In this document: positions 16,261 through 25,200 of the stretch, piece by piece
Numbering within the stretch: position 1 is the stretch's first letter
Layout: every line of letters begins with the position of its first letter
NCBI GenBank assembly: GCA_038216465.1
Contig: JBBQQC010000014.1
Span: forward strand, 25,885-89,884
DNA length: 64,000 nt
Direction of reading: 5' to 3'
From: JACCZX01 sp038216465
GTDB taxonomy: Bacteria; Pseudomonadota; Gammaproteobacteria; Burkholderiales; Burkholderiaceae_F
The notes under the pieces: generated by a model
Databases searched by the model: none
The model's input: the letters and a program-made list of their open reading frames with translations, nothing else
What the model was told of the DNA's origin: nothing
Translations under genes and position numbers: made by a program

Positions 16261-17733
16261 TTACTCCTCCAGTCCGAGATCCTGGATTTTCCGCGTGATC
16301 GTGTTGCGCCCGACGCCCAAGCGCGTCGCCGCGTCGATGCGCCTGCCATGGGTGTGTTTCAACGCGGTGCGGATGACTGTCGCTTCGAATTCGCGCGCCA
16401 AAGCCTCCATCACGTCGGGTGCACCGGCCTTCAACCGCCGCTCGACCTCGCCGGTCAGCTGTGTCAGCCAGTGCTGATCGGACCACGTCGTCACAGCGGA
16501 TTCGGGCGCAGGCAATACGGCCCCATTGACGCTGGCCGCAGCAATGATCGCGCCGTCCGGCGGGGCGGATGGGACTACCAACTCAATCCGCAGGTCCGGT
16601 GGCAAGTCTTCCACCTTGACTACTTGCGCCGGGGCAAGCACGGTCAACCAATGACAAAGGTTTTCGAGTTGCCGCACGTTGCCGGGGAAGGACAACTGGC
16701 TGATGAACGAAAGCGCTTCTTCGGAAAGTCGCTTCGGGTCGACCGCCAGCTCCGCGGCGCTTCTTGCAAGAAAGTGGCGCGCCAGCAGCGCGATGTCTTC
16801 CCGCCGCTCGCGCAGCGCCGGCAGACGCAGCTTGATCACGTTTAAGCGGTGGTACAGATCTTCGCGAAACGAGCCGTGACGAACACGCTCTTCGAGGTTC
16901 TGGTGAGTCGCGGCAATGACGCGCGCGTCGGCCTTGATCGGCTGATGGCCGCCGACCCGGTAGTACGTCCCGTCCGATAGCACACGCAGCAAACGCGTCT
17001 GCAGCTCCGACGGCATGTCACCGATTTCATCGAGGAACAGTGTCCCCCCTTCGGCTTGCTCGAAGCGGCCACGCCGCATCGCCTGCGCGCCGGTGAATGC
17101 GCCGCGCTCGTGACCGAATAGTTCGCTTTCCAGCAGGTCGCGCGGTATGGCCGCCATATTTAGCGCGATGAACGGCATCTGCGAACGCGGGCTATGTTTG
17201 TGCAAAGCGCGCGCGACGACTTCCTTGCCGCTGCCCGACTCGCCGGTCAGCAGCACGGTCACGTTCGATTGCGACAACCGGCCAATCGCGCGAAAAACTT
17301 CCTGCATCGATGCCGCCTGGCCAAGAATTTCTGGCACCTCAGCGGGCGATTCGTCGGCCTGCGATTCGCGAAGGCTTTCGTCGACGGCGCGGCGGATCAA
17401 CTCGACCGCCTTGTCTACATCGAACGGCTTTGGAAGGTATTCAAATGCACCACCCTGAAACGACGACACGGCGCTGTCGAGGTCAGAAAACGCAGTCATG
17501 ATGATCACAGGCAGCGCCGGGTGCTTGCGCTTAACTGTGCGCAGCAACTTGGTACCGTTGACGCCGGGCATGCGGATATCGGATACCAGTACCTGCGGCG
17601 TGTCGTGCTCGAGTTCCGCCAACACTTCGTGTGCACCGCCGAACGCCCTGCAGGGAATGTTCGCGCGTGCGAGCGCCTTTTCCAGCACCCAGCGGATCGA
17701 GCGGTCGTCGTCGACGATCCAGACCGGTTTCAT
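16261..17733 (-). CDS. ntrC: NtrC, nitrogen regulation response regulator
   Basis: This 490-residue sigma-54 activator has a receiver domain with phosphoacceptor D52, an AAA+ domain with Walker A GESGSGKE and an intact GAFTGA loop, and a C-terminal Fis-type helix-turn-helix. I chose the ATG at 17733 because it overlaps the ntrB stop (ATGA) and starts directly at the receiver domain. It controls nitrogen-starvation genes such as the nearby glnA, whose upstream region holds a matching binding site. Confidence 0.96.
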   Translation of the reverse strand: MKPVWIVDDDRSIRWVLEKALARANIPCRAFGGAHEVLAELEHDTPQVLVSDIRMPGVNGTKLLRTVKRKHPALPVIIMTAFSDLDSAVSSFQGGAFEYLPKPFDVDKAVELIRRAVDESLRESQADESPAEVPEILGQAASMQEVFRAIGRLSQSNVTVLLTGESGSGKEVVARALHKHSPRSQMPFIALNMAAIPRDLLESELFGHERGAFTGAQAMRRGRFEQAEGGTLFLDEIGDMPSELQTRLLRVLSDGTYYRVGGHQPIKADARVIAATHQNLEERVRHGSFREDLYHRLNVIKLRLPALRERREDIALLARHFLARSAAELAVDPKRLSEEALSFISQLSFPGNVRQLENLCHWLTVLAPAQVVKVEDLPPDLRIELVVPSAPPDGAIIAAASVNGAVLPAPESAVTTWSDQHWLTQLTGEVERRLKAGAPDVMEALAREFEATVIRTALKHTHGRRIDAATRLGVGRNTITRKIQDLGLEE

Positions 17734-18812
17734 AGCAGCGGAAGCAAAATCCGAAAGCACGTGCGTCCGGGCCGGCTCTCAGCCTCGATCATGCCGTCGT
17801 GCTGCTGAATTAAGTTCTGCGCCAGCGTGAGCCCGAACCCGTTACCGCCGTCGCGACCCGACACCAGCGGAAAGAAGATCCGGTCCTTCAGGTGATCGGG
17901 GATCCCGGGCCCATTGTCGATCACGTGCACATCGAGCGCGAGCCGGTGCCGTGCGCGCGCGATCGTCACCTGCCGCGCAACGCGCGTGCGCAGCACAATC
18001 TCGGCGTCGCCCGCCGCGATCCGCGCGTCGAGCGCCTGCGCGGCGTTTCGCACGACGTTCAGCAGCGCCTGGATCAGCTGTTCCTTGTCACCGCGAAACT
18101 CGGGCGCGCTCGCGTCATAGTCGCGCGCGATCGTCAGTCCGCGCGGAAACTCGGACACCATGATCAGGCGCACGCGCTCGCACACCTCGTGAATGTTCAT
18201 CTCTGCCACGACGCGCGGTGCTCGATGCGGCATCAGGAGCCGATCCACCAGCGCGTGCAGGCGATCGGCCTCCGCAATGATTACGCGCGTGTATTCGCGC
18301 TGTTCGTTGCTCGACAGCTCGGCTTCGAGCAATTGCGCAGCACCGCGTACACCGCCCAGCGGATTCTTGATTTCGTGTGCAAGATTGCGCAGCAGTTCGC
18401 GGTTGGCTTCCGTCAATCCAATCTGCCGCTCTTCACGATCGACCTTCAGTTGCTGCTCAATCTCGGTGACTTCGAGGACGAGCGGAATATTGGTGACAAA
18501 CTGCACGGCCGCGACCACACGCACCGGGAGTGGATCGCGTCCGATGCGGCGCAACTCCATGATCTGCTTGCGCTGGCCGAATGCGTTGGCCTGCGCGTCA
18601 GCCACCAGCTGCCGCATTTCGGCATCGTCGCCGAGCACGCGGCCTGCGGCTTGACCGACCAGCGTCTTGCGCGACGTGTCGAAGAGCAGCTCGGCGGACT
18701 GATTGACGTGCGCGATACGCCCGCTGCTATCGACCAACAGCACGGCAGTCGATAGCAGATCCAGACCGTCGTACGGCGGCTGGGTGAGCGCCAGCAGATC
18801 GACCGCGCTCAT
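17730..18812 (-). CDS. ntrB: NtrB, nitrogen-responsive sensor histidine kinase
   Basis: This 360-residue soluble sensor kinase has an N-terminal PAS domain, a phosphoacceptor histidine in the NLAHEIKNPLGG motif, and an intact ATPase domain with an N box (NVVRNAAQA), the G1 motif DNGPGIP and the G2 motif GNGFGL. NtrB phosphorylates or dephosphorylates NtrC under control of PII. It is cotranscribed with ntrC through an ATGA overlap. Confidence 0.95.
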   Translation of the reverse strand: MSAVDLLALTQPPYDGLDLLSTAVLLVDSSGRIAHVNQSAELLFDTSRKTLVGQAAGRVLGDDAEMRQLVADAQANAFGQRKQIMELRRIGRDPLPVRVVAAVQFVTNIPLVLEVTEIEQQLKVDREERQIGLTEANRELLRNLAHEIKNPLGGVRGAAQLLEAELSSNEQREYTRVIIAEADRLHALVDRLLMPHRAPRVVAEMNIHEVCERVRLIMVSEFPRGLTIARDYDASAPEFRGDKEQLIQALLNVVRNAAQALDARIAAGDAEIVLRTRVARQVTIARARHRLALDVHVIDNGPGIPDHLKDRIFFPLVSGRDGGNGFGLTLAQNLIQQHDGMIEAESRPGRTCFRILLPLL

Positions 18813-18842
18813 GCGCGGCCTCGTGCGACGCGTGAAACCGGC

Positions 18843-19355
18843 CTACTGGATTTTAAGTAGCGACATCTCGCGCGCGAGAGCGCGCACGTTGTTCTCGGTG
18901 CGAGCGATGTCTTCCTGCATACGCTGCGTCCGCTCTTTGTAAAGCGCGAAGTTGCGTTCATCGCCGCGCCGCTCGGGCTCGCCGTTGTTGTACTCGGACT
19001 TGAGCCTGGCCAGACGTTCTTCCTCCGACCTCAACTCGTCTTCCAGTATGCGGCGCCGGTCGCTGTCGCGCGTGCGCTGTGTGTCGCCATCGACGCGGGG
19101 AAAGCTCGCGGGCGAAACCGACGAACGCTCGACCGCGGGCTGCACTGCACTTCTCGATTGCGGCACACGCGACGCCGGCACGGTCAAAATCGGCTGCACG
19201 TCCATGCGTTTGCAGGTTTTCACATTGCCGGTGTTCTGAAACACCTTCTGACCGTTTTCGTCGACGCACACAAAGATGTCGGACGACTGGGCCAGCGCGC
19301 TGCTCGATAGCAACGCGCAGGAAATGCATCCGATGGTCAAGGCAAATCGCAGCAC
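18843..19355 (-). CDS. DUF4124-domain secreted protein
   Basis: This 170-residue protein has a signal peptide (about residues 1-22, ending SALAQ), a small DUF4124 domain with the pattern FVCVDENGQKVFQN, and a charged, probably coiled-coil C-terminal half (about residues 95-165). Function is unknown. Proteins of this kind are commonly found between glnA and ntrB in betaproteobacteria. It may be cotranscribed with ntrB, which starts 30 bp downstream. Confidence 0.8.
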   Translation of the reverse strand: MLRFALTIGCISCALLSSSALAQSSDIFVCVDENGQKVFQNTGNVKTCKRMDVQPILTVPASRVPQSRSAVQPAVERSSVSPASFPRVDGDTQRTRDSDRRRILEDELRSEEERLARLKSEYNNGEPERRGDERNFALYKERTQRMQEDIARTENNVRALAREMSLLKIQ

Positions 19356-19460
19356 GGGGCGGTTCCCTCGGAGGCGAGAGGCGCGCAGTGTACGGCAGGA
19401 CTACGCGCCTATATCCAGCGAGTAAGCCGTCTTGTCGGTCCAGTTCCCGCATTCGTGGGA

Positions 19461-19490
19461 GGGCGGCGTGGTTGCTGCAACTCGCCGCCC
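19461..19490 (-). terminator. Inverted repeat after glnA, possible weak terminator
   Basis: An 8-bp perfect inverted repeat (GGGCGGCG and CGCCGCCC, 14-base loop) lies 20 bp after the glnA stop. There is no clear T run on the minus strand, so intrinsic termination is uncertain; it may only stabilise the mRNA 3' end. Confidence 0.35.
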
Positions 19491-19510
19491 GGTTCCTTTG
19501 TGCCCGCCGG

Positions 19511-20923
19511 CTACGAGCTGTAATACATGTCGAATTCGAGCGGGTGCGTCGTCATCCGGAAGCGCGTGACTTCGTCCATTTTCAGCGCGATATAGGCGTC
19601 GATCAGGTCGTTGCTGAACACGCCGCCACGCGTCAGAAATTCGCGATCGTTATCCAGGTACTCAAGCGCCTGTTCTAGCGATGAACACACGGTCGGAATC
19701 TTGGCGTCTTCCTCGGGCGGCAGGTCGTACAGGTTCTTGTCGGCCGGCTCGCCCGGATGGATCTTGTTCTGCACGCCGTCGAGGCCCGCCATCATCATCG
19801 CGGCAAACGCCATATAAGCATTCGCGGTGGGATCGGGGAACCGCACTTCGATGCGTCGGCCCTTCGGGTTTGACACGTACGGAATGCGAATCGACGCCGA
19901 GCGGTTGCGCGCGGAGTACGCGAGCTTGACCGGGGCTTCGAAGCCCGGCACCAGCCGCTTGTATGAATTGGTGCCGGGATTGGTGATCGCATTCAGCGCG
20001 CGCGCATGTTTGATGATGCCGCCGATGTAATGCAGCGCAAAATCCGACAAGCCTGCATAGCCGTTACCGGCAAACAGATTCGTGCTGCCATTCCAGATCG
20101 ACTGGTGCACGTGCATCCCCGAACCGTTGTCGCCGACCACTGGCTTCGGCATGAACGTCGCCGTCTTGCCGTAGCTCGCCGCGACGTTCCACACGGTGTA
20201 TTTCAGGATCTGCAGCCAATCGGCGCGCTTGGTCAACGTCGAAAACTTGGTACCGATCTCGCACTGGCCCGGCGCGGCCACTTCGTGGTGGTGCACTTCG
20301 ACTTCAACGCCCTGCTGCTCGAGCAACAGGCACATCTCCGAGCGAATGTCCTGCAACGAATCGGTCGGCGGCACCGGGAAGTAGCCGCCCTTGACCGGCG
20401 GCCGGTGAGCGAGGTTGCCGGCCTCGTAGTCGATGCCGGTCGACCACGGCGCTTCCTCCGACTTGATGCGTACCATCGAGCCCGACATGTCGACGCTCCA
20501 CGTAACAGCGTCGAAGATGAAGAACTCGGGTTCGGGCCCGAAATACGCGATGTCACCGACACCAGTCGATTTCAAGTACGCCTCAGCGCGCTTGGCGAGC
20601 GAGCGAGGATCGCGGTCATAGCCCTTGCCGGTTGACGGCTCGACGACGTCACACGTCAGGATCAGAGTGTTTTCTTCGCGAAACGGATCCATGCGCGCGG
20701 TGTCGGGGTCGGGCATCAGCAGCATGTCGGACGCTTCTATGCCCTTCCAACCCGCAATCGAAGAGCCATCGAATGCGTGTCCCAGTTCGAACTTGTCATC
20801 CTCGAACGCTTTGACCGGCACAGAGACGTGCTGCTCCTTCCCCTTGGTGTCCGTGAAACGGAGATCAACGAACAACACTTCGTTGTCTTTTATTGTTTTC
20901 ATTACGTCTTTGGCCGTCGCCAT
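19511..20923 (-). CDS. glnA: Glutamine synthetase type I
   Basis: This 470-residue enzyme makes glutamine from glutamate, ammonia and ATP. Marks are DGSSIAGW, the catalytic HHEVAAPGQ region, NGSGMHVH, and the adenylylation loop NLYDLPPEE near the C-terminus. Length is standard for the GSI-beta class regulated by adenylylation. It stands alone, downstream of a sigma-54 promoter and an NtrC site. Confidence 0.98.
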   Translation of the reverse strand: MATAKDVMKTIKDNEVLFVDLRFTDTKGKEQHVSVPVKAFEDDKFELGHAFDGSSIAGWKGIEASDMLLMPDPDTARMDPFREENTLILTCDVVEPSTGKGYDRDPRSLAKRAEAYLKSTGVGDIAYFGPEPEFFIFDAVTWSVDMSGSMVRIKSEEAPWSTGIDYEAGNLAHRPPVKGGYFPVPPTDSLQDIRSEMCLLLEQQGVEVEVHHHEVAAPGQCEIGTKFSTLTKRADWLQILKYTVWNVAASYGKTATFMPKPVVGDNGSGMHVHQSIWNGSTNLFAGNGYAGLSDFALHYIGGIIKHARALNAITNPGTNSYKRLVPGFEAPVKLAYSARNRSASIRIPYVSNPKGRRIEVRFPDPTANAYMAFAAMMMAGLDGVQNKIHPGEPADKNLYDLPPEEDAKIPTVCSSLEQALEYLDNDREFLTRGGVFSNDLIDAYIALKMDEVTRFRMTTHPLEFDMYYSS

Positions 20924-20981
20924 CGCTTGAACTCCCCTTGCCGTTTAGAAATTGCGTGTGTGTCTGTTATCGCAGCCCCAT

Positions 20982-20997
20982 CGCATTAAATGTGCCA
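20982..20997 (-). promoter_or_regulatory. Sigma-54 promoter of glnA
   Basis: On the minus strand this reads TGGCACATTTAATGCG, with the invariant GG and GC ten bases apart and a perfect TGGCAC -24 element. The predicted start is near 20971, giving a 48-nt leader to glnA. Confidence 0.75.
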
Positions 20998-21022
20998 AAT
21001 TGCGTCTTGAGCCATGCCGAAT

Positions 21023-21039
21023 CGCACTATCGTTGTGCG
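21023..21039. promoter_or_regulatory. NtrC binding site upstream of glnA
   Basis: The 17-bp sequence CGCACTATCGTTGTGCG fits the NtrC pattern GCAC-N7-GTGC. Its centre is about 60 bp upstream of the predicted glnA start, a suitable place for an activator site. Confidence 0.7.
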
Positions 21040-21146
21040 TCAAACGTTTAGCGCGGTTGAATCAATTACGTAGCCGTGTTTTACACTATTCGCTGACGCT
21101 CCACGTTCGAGCAAAATGCCCCGAAATGGGGAGCGTGCCAGCTCAA

Positions 21147-22385
21147 CTATCCCTTCCGGTGCAGGAAAAGCGCCTGCAGATCGGATAGAAAGCGCAGCCC
21201 CCACGCCGTGGGCCTGATCCGCTGATGGTCTCGCAGCAGCAAGCCCCGCCGCTCCGCTTCGGCCAATTCCGCTTCGATCGTGCCCGGCAACATTCCGGTG
21301 CGTTCCAAAAAATAAGCAACTGGCACCCCGTCTGCCAGACGTAAGGCATTCAGCATGAACTCAAACGGCAGATCGTCGCGAGATACCTGATGAGCCTCTG
21401 CGACAAATTCGCCCTGCGCCGCGTGCTGCAGATAACCGGTGGGCTGGCGAAAGCGCACTTGGCGAATGATGCGATGAGGAAACGATATCTTGCTGTGAGC
21501 GCCGGCGCCGATGCCCAAATAATCGCCGAAGGTCCAGTAGTTCAGATTGTGCGCACATTGACGGCCGGGCCGAGCGAAGGCAGAAACCTCGTAGCGCTGA
21601 TAGCCCGCCTGCTGCATCCCCAGCTCGAGCCAGTCATGCATGGCGGCGGCCGTGTCCTCATCGGGCAGGGTCGGCGGATACTTGGCGAACACCGTGTTCG
21701 GCTCGAGCGTCAATTGATACAGCGACAGATGCGGCGGCTCGGCGCCCAACGCCTCGCCCACGTCGGCCTGCAGTTGCTCCAGCGTCTGGCTGGGTAAGCC
21801 ATACATCAGGTCGAGATTGAAGTTGTCGTAGTGCCTTCTTGCGATCTCGATCGCGGCCAGCGCTTGCGCCCGGTCATGGATGCGCCCCAGCGCCTTGAGC
21901 TCCGCTTGGTCGAAGGACTGGATGCCGATCGATAAGCGGTTGATGCCCGACCGCCGATACGCCGCAAAGCGCTCGGCCTCGAAGGTGCCGGGGTTTGCTT
22001 CGAGTGTTATTTCACAATCGGGCGCCAGCGGAAGCAACGCGCGAATATCGGACAGCAATCGATCCACAGCGAGCGCACTCATCAGGCTCGGCGTTCCGCC
22101 GCCGACGAAAACGCTGATGACGCGGCGTCCCCAGATCAGCGGCAACGCTGCTTCGAGGTCAGCTCGCAGAGCGGTGAGGTACGCGTCTTCCGGAATTCCG
22201 GCTGCTCCGGACTCATGTGAATTGAAATCGCAGTAGGGGCATTTGCGAACGCACCACGGATAGTGAACGTACAGCGAAAGCGGGGGTAGCACGGGCAAAC
22301 TGATCGTGCCAGGACGAAGGTAAAAGGCAACATCGGGTGCTGCTGCCGCCGGGTGTTCGGGCTTGACTTCAATCACGTTAGCCAT
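21147..22385 (-). CDS. hemW: HemW, radical SAM haem chaperone
   Basis: This 412-residue radical SAM protein resembles oxygen-independent coproporphyrinogen oxidase (HemN). Cluster cysteines are C45, C49 and C52, followed by the GGGTPS motif. HemW-type proteins deliver haem rather than oxidise coproporphyrinogen. The start touches the rdgB stop; these two genes are commonly paired. Confidence 0.92.
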   Translation of the reverse strand: MANVIEVKPEHPAAAAPDVAFYLRPGTISLPVLPPLSLYVHYPWCVRKCPYCDFNSHESGAAGIPEDAYLTALRADLEAALPLIWGRRVISVFVGGGTPSLMSALAVDRLLSDIRALLPLAPDCEITLEANPGTFEAERFAAYRRSGINRLSIGIQSFDQAELKALGRIHDRAQALAAIEIARRHYDNFNLDLMYGLPSQTLEQLQADVGEALGAEPPHLSLYQLTLEPNTVFAKYPPTLPDEDTAAAMHDWLELGMQQAGYQRYEVSAFARPGRQCAHNLNYWTFGDYLGIGAGAHSKISFPHRIIRQVRFRQPTGYLQHAAQGEFVAEAHQVSRDDLPFEFMLNALRLADGVPVAYFLERTGMLPGTIEAELAEAERRGLLLRDHQRIRPTAWGLRFLSDLQALFLHRKG

Positions 22386-22978
22386 TAATGCCAGTCAGCG
22401 AACTTTTCCGTCCATGCAGCGAACGCAAGCGCTCGATGGCTGATGCGGTTCTTGTGCCCGGGATCGAGCTCGGCGGCGGTGATGCCGAGATCGGGAAGAT
22501 AGAACAACGGGTCGTAGCCAAACCCGCCCCCGCCACGTGGCGCTTCGGCAATCTGGCCATGCCAGCGCGCATCGACGATTAGCGGCTCCGGGTCATCGGG
22601 CGCATGGACCGCAACCAGAACGCACGTGTAGTGCGCCCCTCGTTGTCTAACGCCGACCAAGCGGTGTAACAGTTCGGCGTTATTCCGCTCGTCACTTGCA
22701 GGCATTCCGGCGAAGCGAGCCGACCACACGCCGGGCGCACCATTCAACGCATCGACACACAACCCTGAATCGTCCGCCAGCGCGGTTAGCCCGGTTGCTA
22801 CCGCGGCGTGCCGCGCTTTGACGAGCGCGTTCTCGATAAATGTCGAATGCGGTTCAGCGGCCTCCGTAACGATCAGTTCCGTCTGTGCTACTAGTTCGAA
22901 GTCGAGGCGATCGGCGAGAGCAGCGAATTCGCGCAGCTTGCCGCTGTTGGTTGAGGCCAGAACGATGCGTTTACGCAC
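22385..22978 (-). CDS. rdgB: XTP/dITP diphosphatase (RdgB/HAM1)
   Basis: This 197-residue house-cleaning enzyme hydrolyses non-canonical purine triphosphates. Marks are the N-terminal STNSGK motif and ADDSGLCVDAL. It overlaps the ATPase gene at its start by 8 bp and hemW at its stop. In related genomes rdgB normally follows rph; here about 12.7 kb of histidine-utilisation and transport genes lie between them. Confidence 0.95.
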   Translation of the reverse strand: MRKRIVLASTNSGKLREFAALADRLDFELVAQTELIVTEAAEPHSTFIENALVKARHAAVATGLTALADDSGLCVDALNGAPGVWSARFAGMPASDERNNAELLHRLVGVRQRGAHYTCVLVAVHAPDDPEPLIVDARWHGQIAEAPRGGGGFGYDPLFYLPDLGITAAELDPGHKNRISHRALAFAAWTEKFADWH

Positions 22979-23918
22979 TCACCGACACCGCACGTGCGCG
23001 GATCGCCGCGAGCGTCAGCACACCCGCCAGCCGATCATGCAGCCGCACCGCCACCACATCGTCGCCACTTTCGAGCATCAATGCCAACGCGTCGCGCAGA
23101 CTTGCGTTGCCGTCGATCGAACGTGCGGGCCACGGGTCTTCCCAAGGAACGGCCGCGGTCGCGCACGTGATCGGCGCCAGCCGCTTCAGTGCGCGATCAG
23201 CGCCAACAAACTCACTGACGAATGGATCTGCAGGCGCCGCCAGGATGCGCTCGGGTGTGTCGTACTGCAACAGCGCGCCGTCCTTCAGAATGGCGATGCG
23301 ATCGCCCATCTTGATTGCCTCGTCGATGTCGTGCGTCACGAATACGATTGTCTTCTTCAAGGCACGCAATATCTTCAGGAACTCGTCCTGCAGCCGATTG
23401 CGGGTAATCGGGTCGATCGCGCCGAACGGTTCGTCCATCAGCATCACCGGAGGATCGGCCGCCAGCGCGCGCGCTACGCCGACGCGCTGCTTCTGGCCGC
23501 CGGACAACTCGCGCGGAAAGCGGCCGCGATAAAGCGCGGGGTCCATGCCAACCAGTTCCAACAGTTCGTCCACACGGCGTTGGATCTGGGCGGCGTTCCA
23601 GCCCAGCAAGTGCGGAACGGTTGCCACATTCTCTGCGATCGTCCAGTGCGGGAACAGGCCGACCTGCTGGATCACGTAGCCGATACTGCGTCGCAGAGTG
23701 ACCGGATCGGCTTGCATGATGTCGCGCCCGGCAACTTTGACCAGCCCCGCATCGGGCTCGATCATGCGGTTGACGATGCGCATCGTGGTCGTCTTGCCGC
23801 AGCCCGAAGGGCCGATCAGCACGCACACCTCGCCTTCGGGAATCGACAGCGTCAGGCGATCGACCGCGGGACGCGCGGTACCCGGGAACTGCTTGACCAG
23901 TTCGACGATCTCGATCAT
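22971..23918 (-). CDS. OpuC-type ABC transporter ATP-binding protein
   Basis: This 315-residue ATPase has Walker A GPSGCGKT at 36-43, the signature LSGGQ and Walker B LMDEP. A C-terminal extension of about 75 residues ends in a partial CBS-like domain, as in quaternary-amine (glycine betaine or choline) importers. It is the last gene of the transporter set and follows the permease at 23926 by 7 bp. Confidence 0.9.
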   Translation of the reverse strand: MIEIVELVKQFPGTARPAVDRLTLSIPEGEVCVLIGPSGCGKTTTMRIVNRMIEPDAGLVKVAGRDIMQADPVTLRRSIGYVIQQVGLFPHWTIAENVATVPHLLGWNAAQIQRRVDELLELVGMDPALYRGRFPRELSGGQKQRVGVARALAADPPVMLMDEPFGAIDPITRNRLQDEFLKILRALKKTIVFVTHDIDEAIKMGDRIAILKDGALLQYDTPERILAAPADPFVSEFVGADRALKRLAPITCATAAVPWEDPWPARSIDGNASLRDALALMLESGDDVVAVRLHDRLAGVLTLAAIRARAVSVSA

Positions 23919-23925
23919 GGAAGCA

Positions 23926-24570
23926 TCACGCCACCAGACCCTTAGGCGTCATCGTGCGTTGCAGCCAGCCGAACAGCTGGTCAGTGCCGATCGAGAGCAG
24001 CGTCGCGGGAATCGCGCCGACTAGTAGCAATGGCAGCGCCATCATCGCGATGCCGGCGGTGATGAAATCGCCGAGCCCGCCGCCGCCGATATACGCAGCG
24101 AGCACTGCGCCCGAGACAACCTGCACGGCAGCGGTGCGTATGCCTGCAAAGATCACCGGTGTTGCAATCGGCAGCTCGACCTTGCGCATGATCTCGGTGC
24201 GCTTCATCCCCATCCCACGCGCGGCGTCGACGACGTCGGGCTCGACTTGACGGATCGCGGTGTAGGTATTGAGCAGGATCGGCGGCAGCGCGAGCAAGGT
24301 CAACGCAAACAGCGATGGCGCAAACCCCGTTCCCAGCAGCGGCATCACCAGTGCGAGCACTGCTAGCGACGGCAGCGTACGTCCAATATTCGCCGACGTG
24401 ATCGCCACCAGCGCCGCGCGCTGCTTGCCCGACAGCCAGATGCCGGCCGGCAGTGCGATGGCAATCGCAAGCGCGAGCGCCGCAGCCGAGAGCGCGACAT
24501 GCGTTCCGAGGGCGGTGAAGAACCGGCCCGGGTGCGCGACGATGTACTGCCAGGCCTCGATCAGCAGCAT
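23926..24570 (-). CDS. OpuC-type ABC transporter permease 1
   Basis: This 214-residue inner-membrane permease has about five helices and the EAA-type loop DAARGMGMKRTEI that docks the ATPase. The family is that of ProW/OpuCB/YehW osmoprotectant permeases. It follows the second permease by 9 bp. Confidence 0.9.
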   Translation of the reverse strand: MLLIEAWQYIVAHPGRFFTALGTHVALSAAALALAIAIALPAGIWLSGKQRAALVAITSANIGRTLPSLAVLALVMPLLGTGFAPSLFALTLLALPPILLNTYTAIRQVEPDVVDAARGMGMKRTEIMRKVELPIATPVIFAGIRTAAVQVVSGAVLAAYIGGGGLGDFITAGIAMMALPLLLVGAIPATLLSIGTDQLFGWLQRTMTPKGLVA

Positions 24571-24579
24571 CGGATCGAT

Positions 24580-25200
24580 TCAGGCCGCGCGCACGCGCAG
24601 CCACCGCTCGACTCTTGCCAGGCTCAGGTCGGCGGCAATCGCGAGCGCGCAGGCGGTCAGCGCACCGGTCCAGATCTTGGGCGCGTGATCGTTGCTGATG
24701 CCGTTGAATATCAGCGTGCCGAGGCCACCCGCGTTGACATACGCGGCCACCACCGCGACGCTGATCACGGTCACCGACGCGATGCGCAGTCCGGCAACGA
24801 TCACCGGCGCGGCGAGTGGCAACTCGATGCGCAACAGCACATTGAATGCCGTCATGCCCATGCCGCGTCCGGCATCGACCACTTCACTGGGCACGCCGCG
24901 AATGCCGACGGCGACGTTCCGAATCATGATCATCAGCGAGAACGCGACCATGCAGATGATTGCGTTGGTCTTGCCGAGTCCGACAATCGGGATCAGAAGC
25001 GCTAGGAACGCAAGGGTGGGCACCGTGTACAGGATGCCCGTTATCGCGATCGCTGCATTGAACACCGTCTCGCTGCGCGCGGCCCAGATACCGATTACGA
25101 GCGAGATCGCGAACGCGATGGCAAGCGATGTGAGCGCGATCACCAGGTGCTGCCCCAAAGCCAGCAGAACCTGATCCCAGTTGTTAAGGAACCACTTCAT
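24580..25200 (-). CDS. OpuC-type ABC transporter permease 2
   Basis: This 206-residue permease is related to its neighbour, with about five helices and the loop DAGRGMGMTAFNV. I chose the ATG at 25200, which overlaps the upstream lyase-like gene stop as ATGA; a longer frame upstream lies inside that gene. Two permeases per transporter is usual for the OpuC/Yeh type. Confidence 0.88.
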   Translation of the reverse strand: MKWFLNNWDQVLLALGQHLVIALTSLAIAFAISLVIGIWAARSETVFNAAIAITGILYTVPTLAFLALLIPIVGLGKTNAIICMVAFSLMIMIRNVAVGIRGVPSEVVDAGRGMGMTAFNVLLRIELPLAAPVIVAGLRIASVTVISVAVVAAYVNAGGLGTLIFNGISNDHAPKIWTGALTACALAIAADLSLARVERWLRVRAA

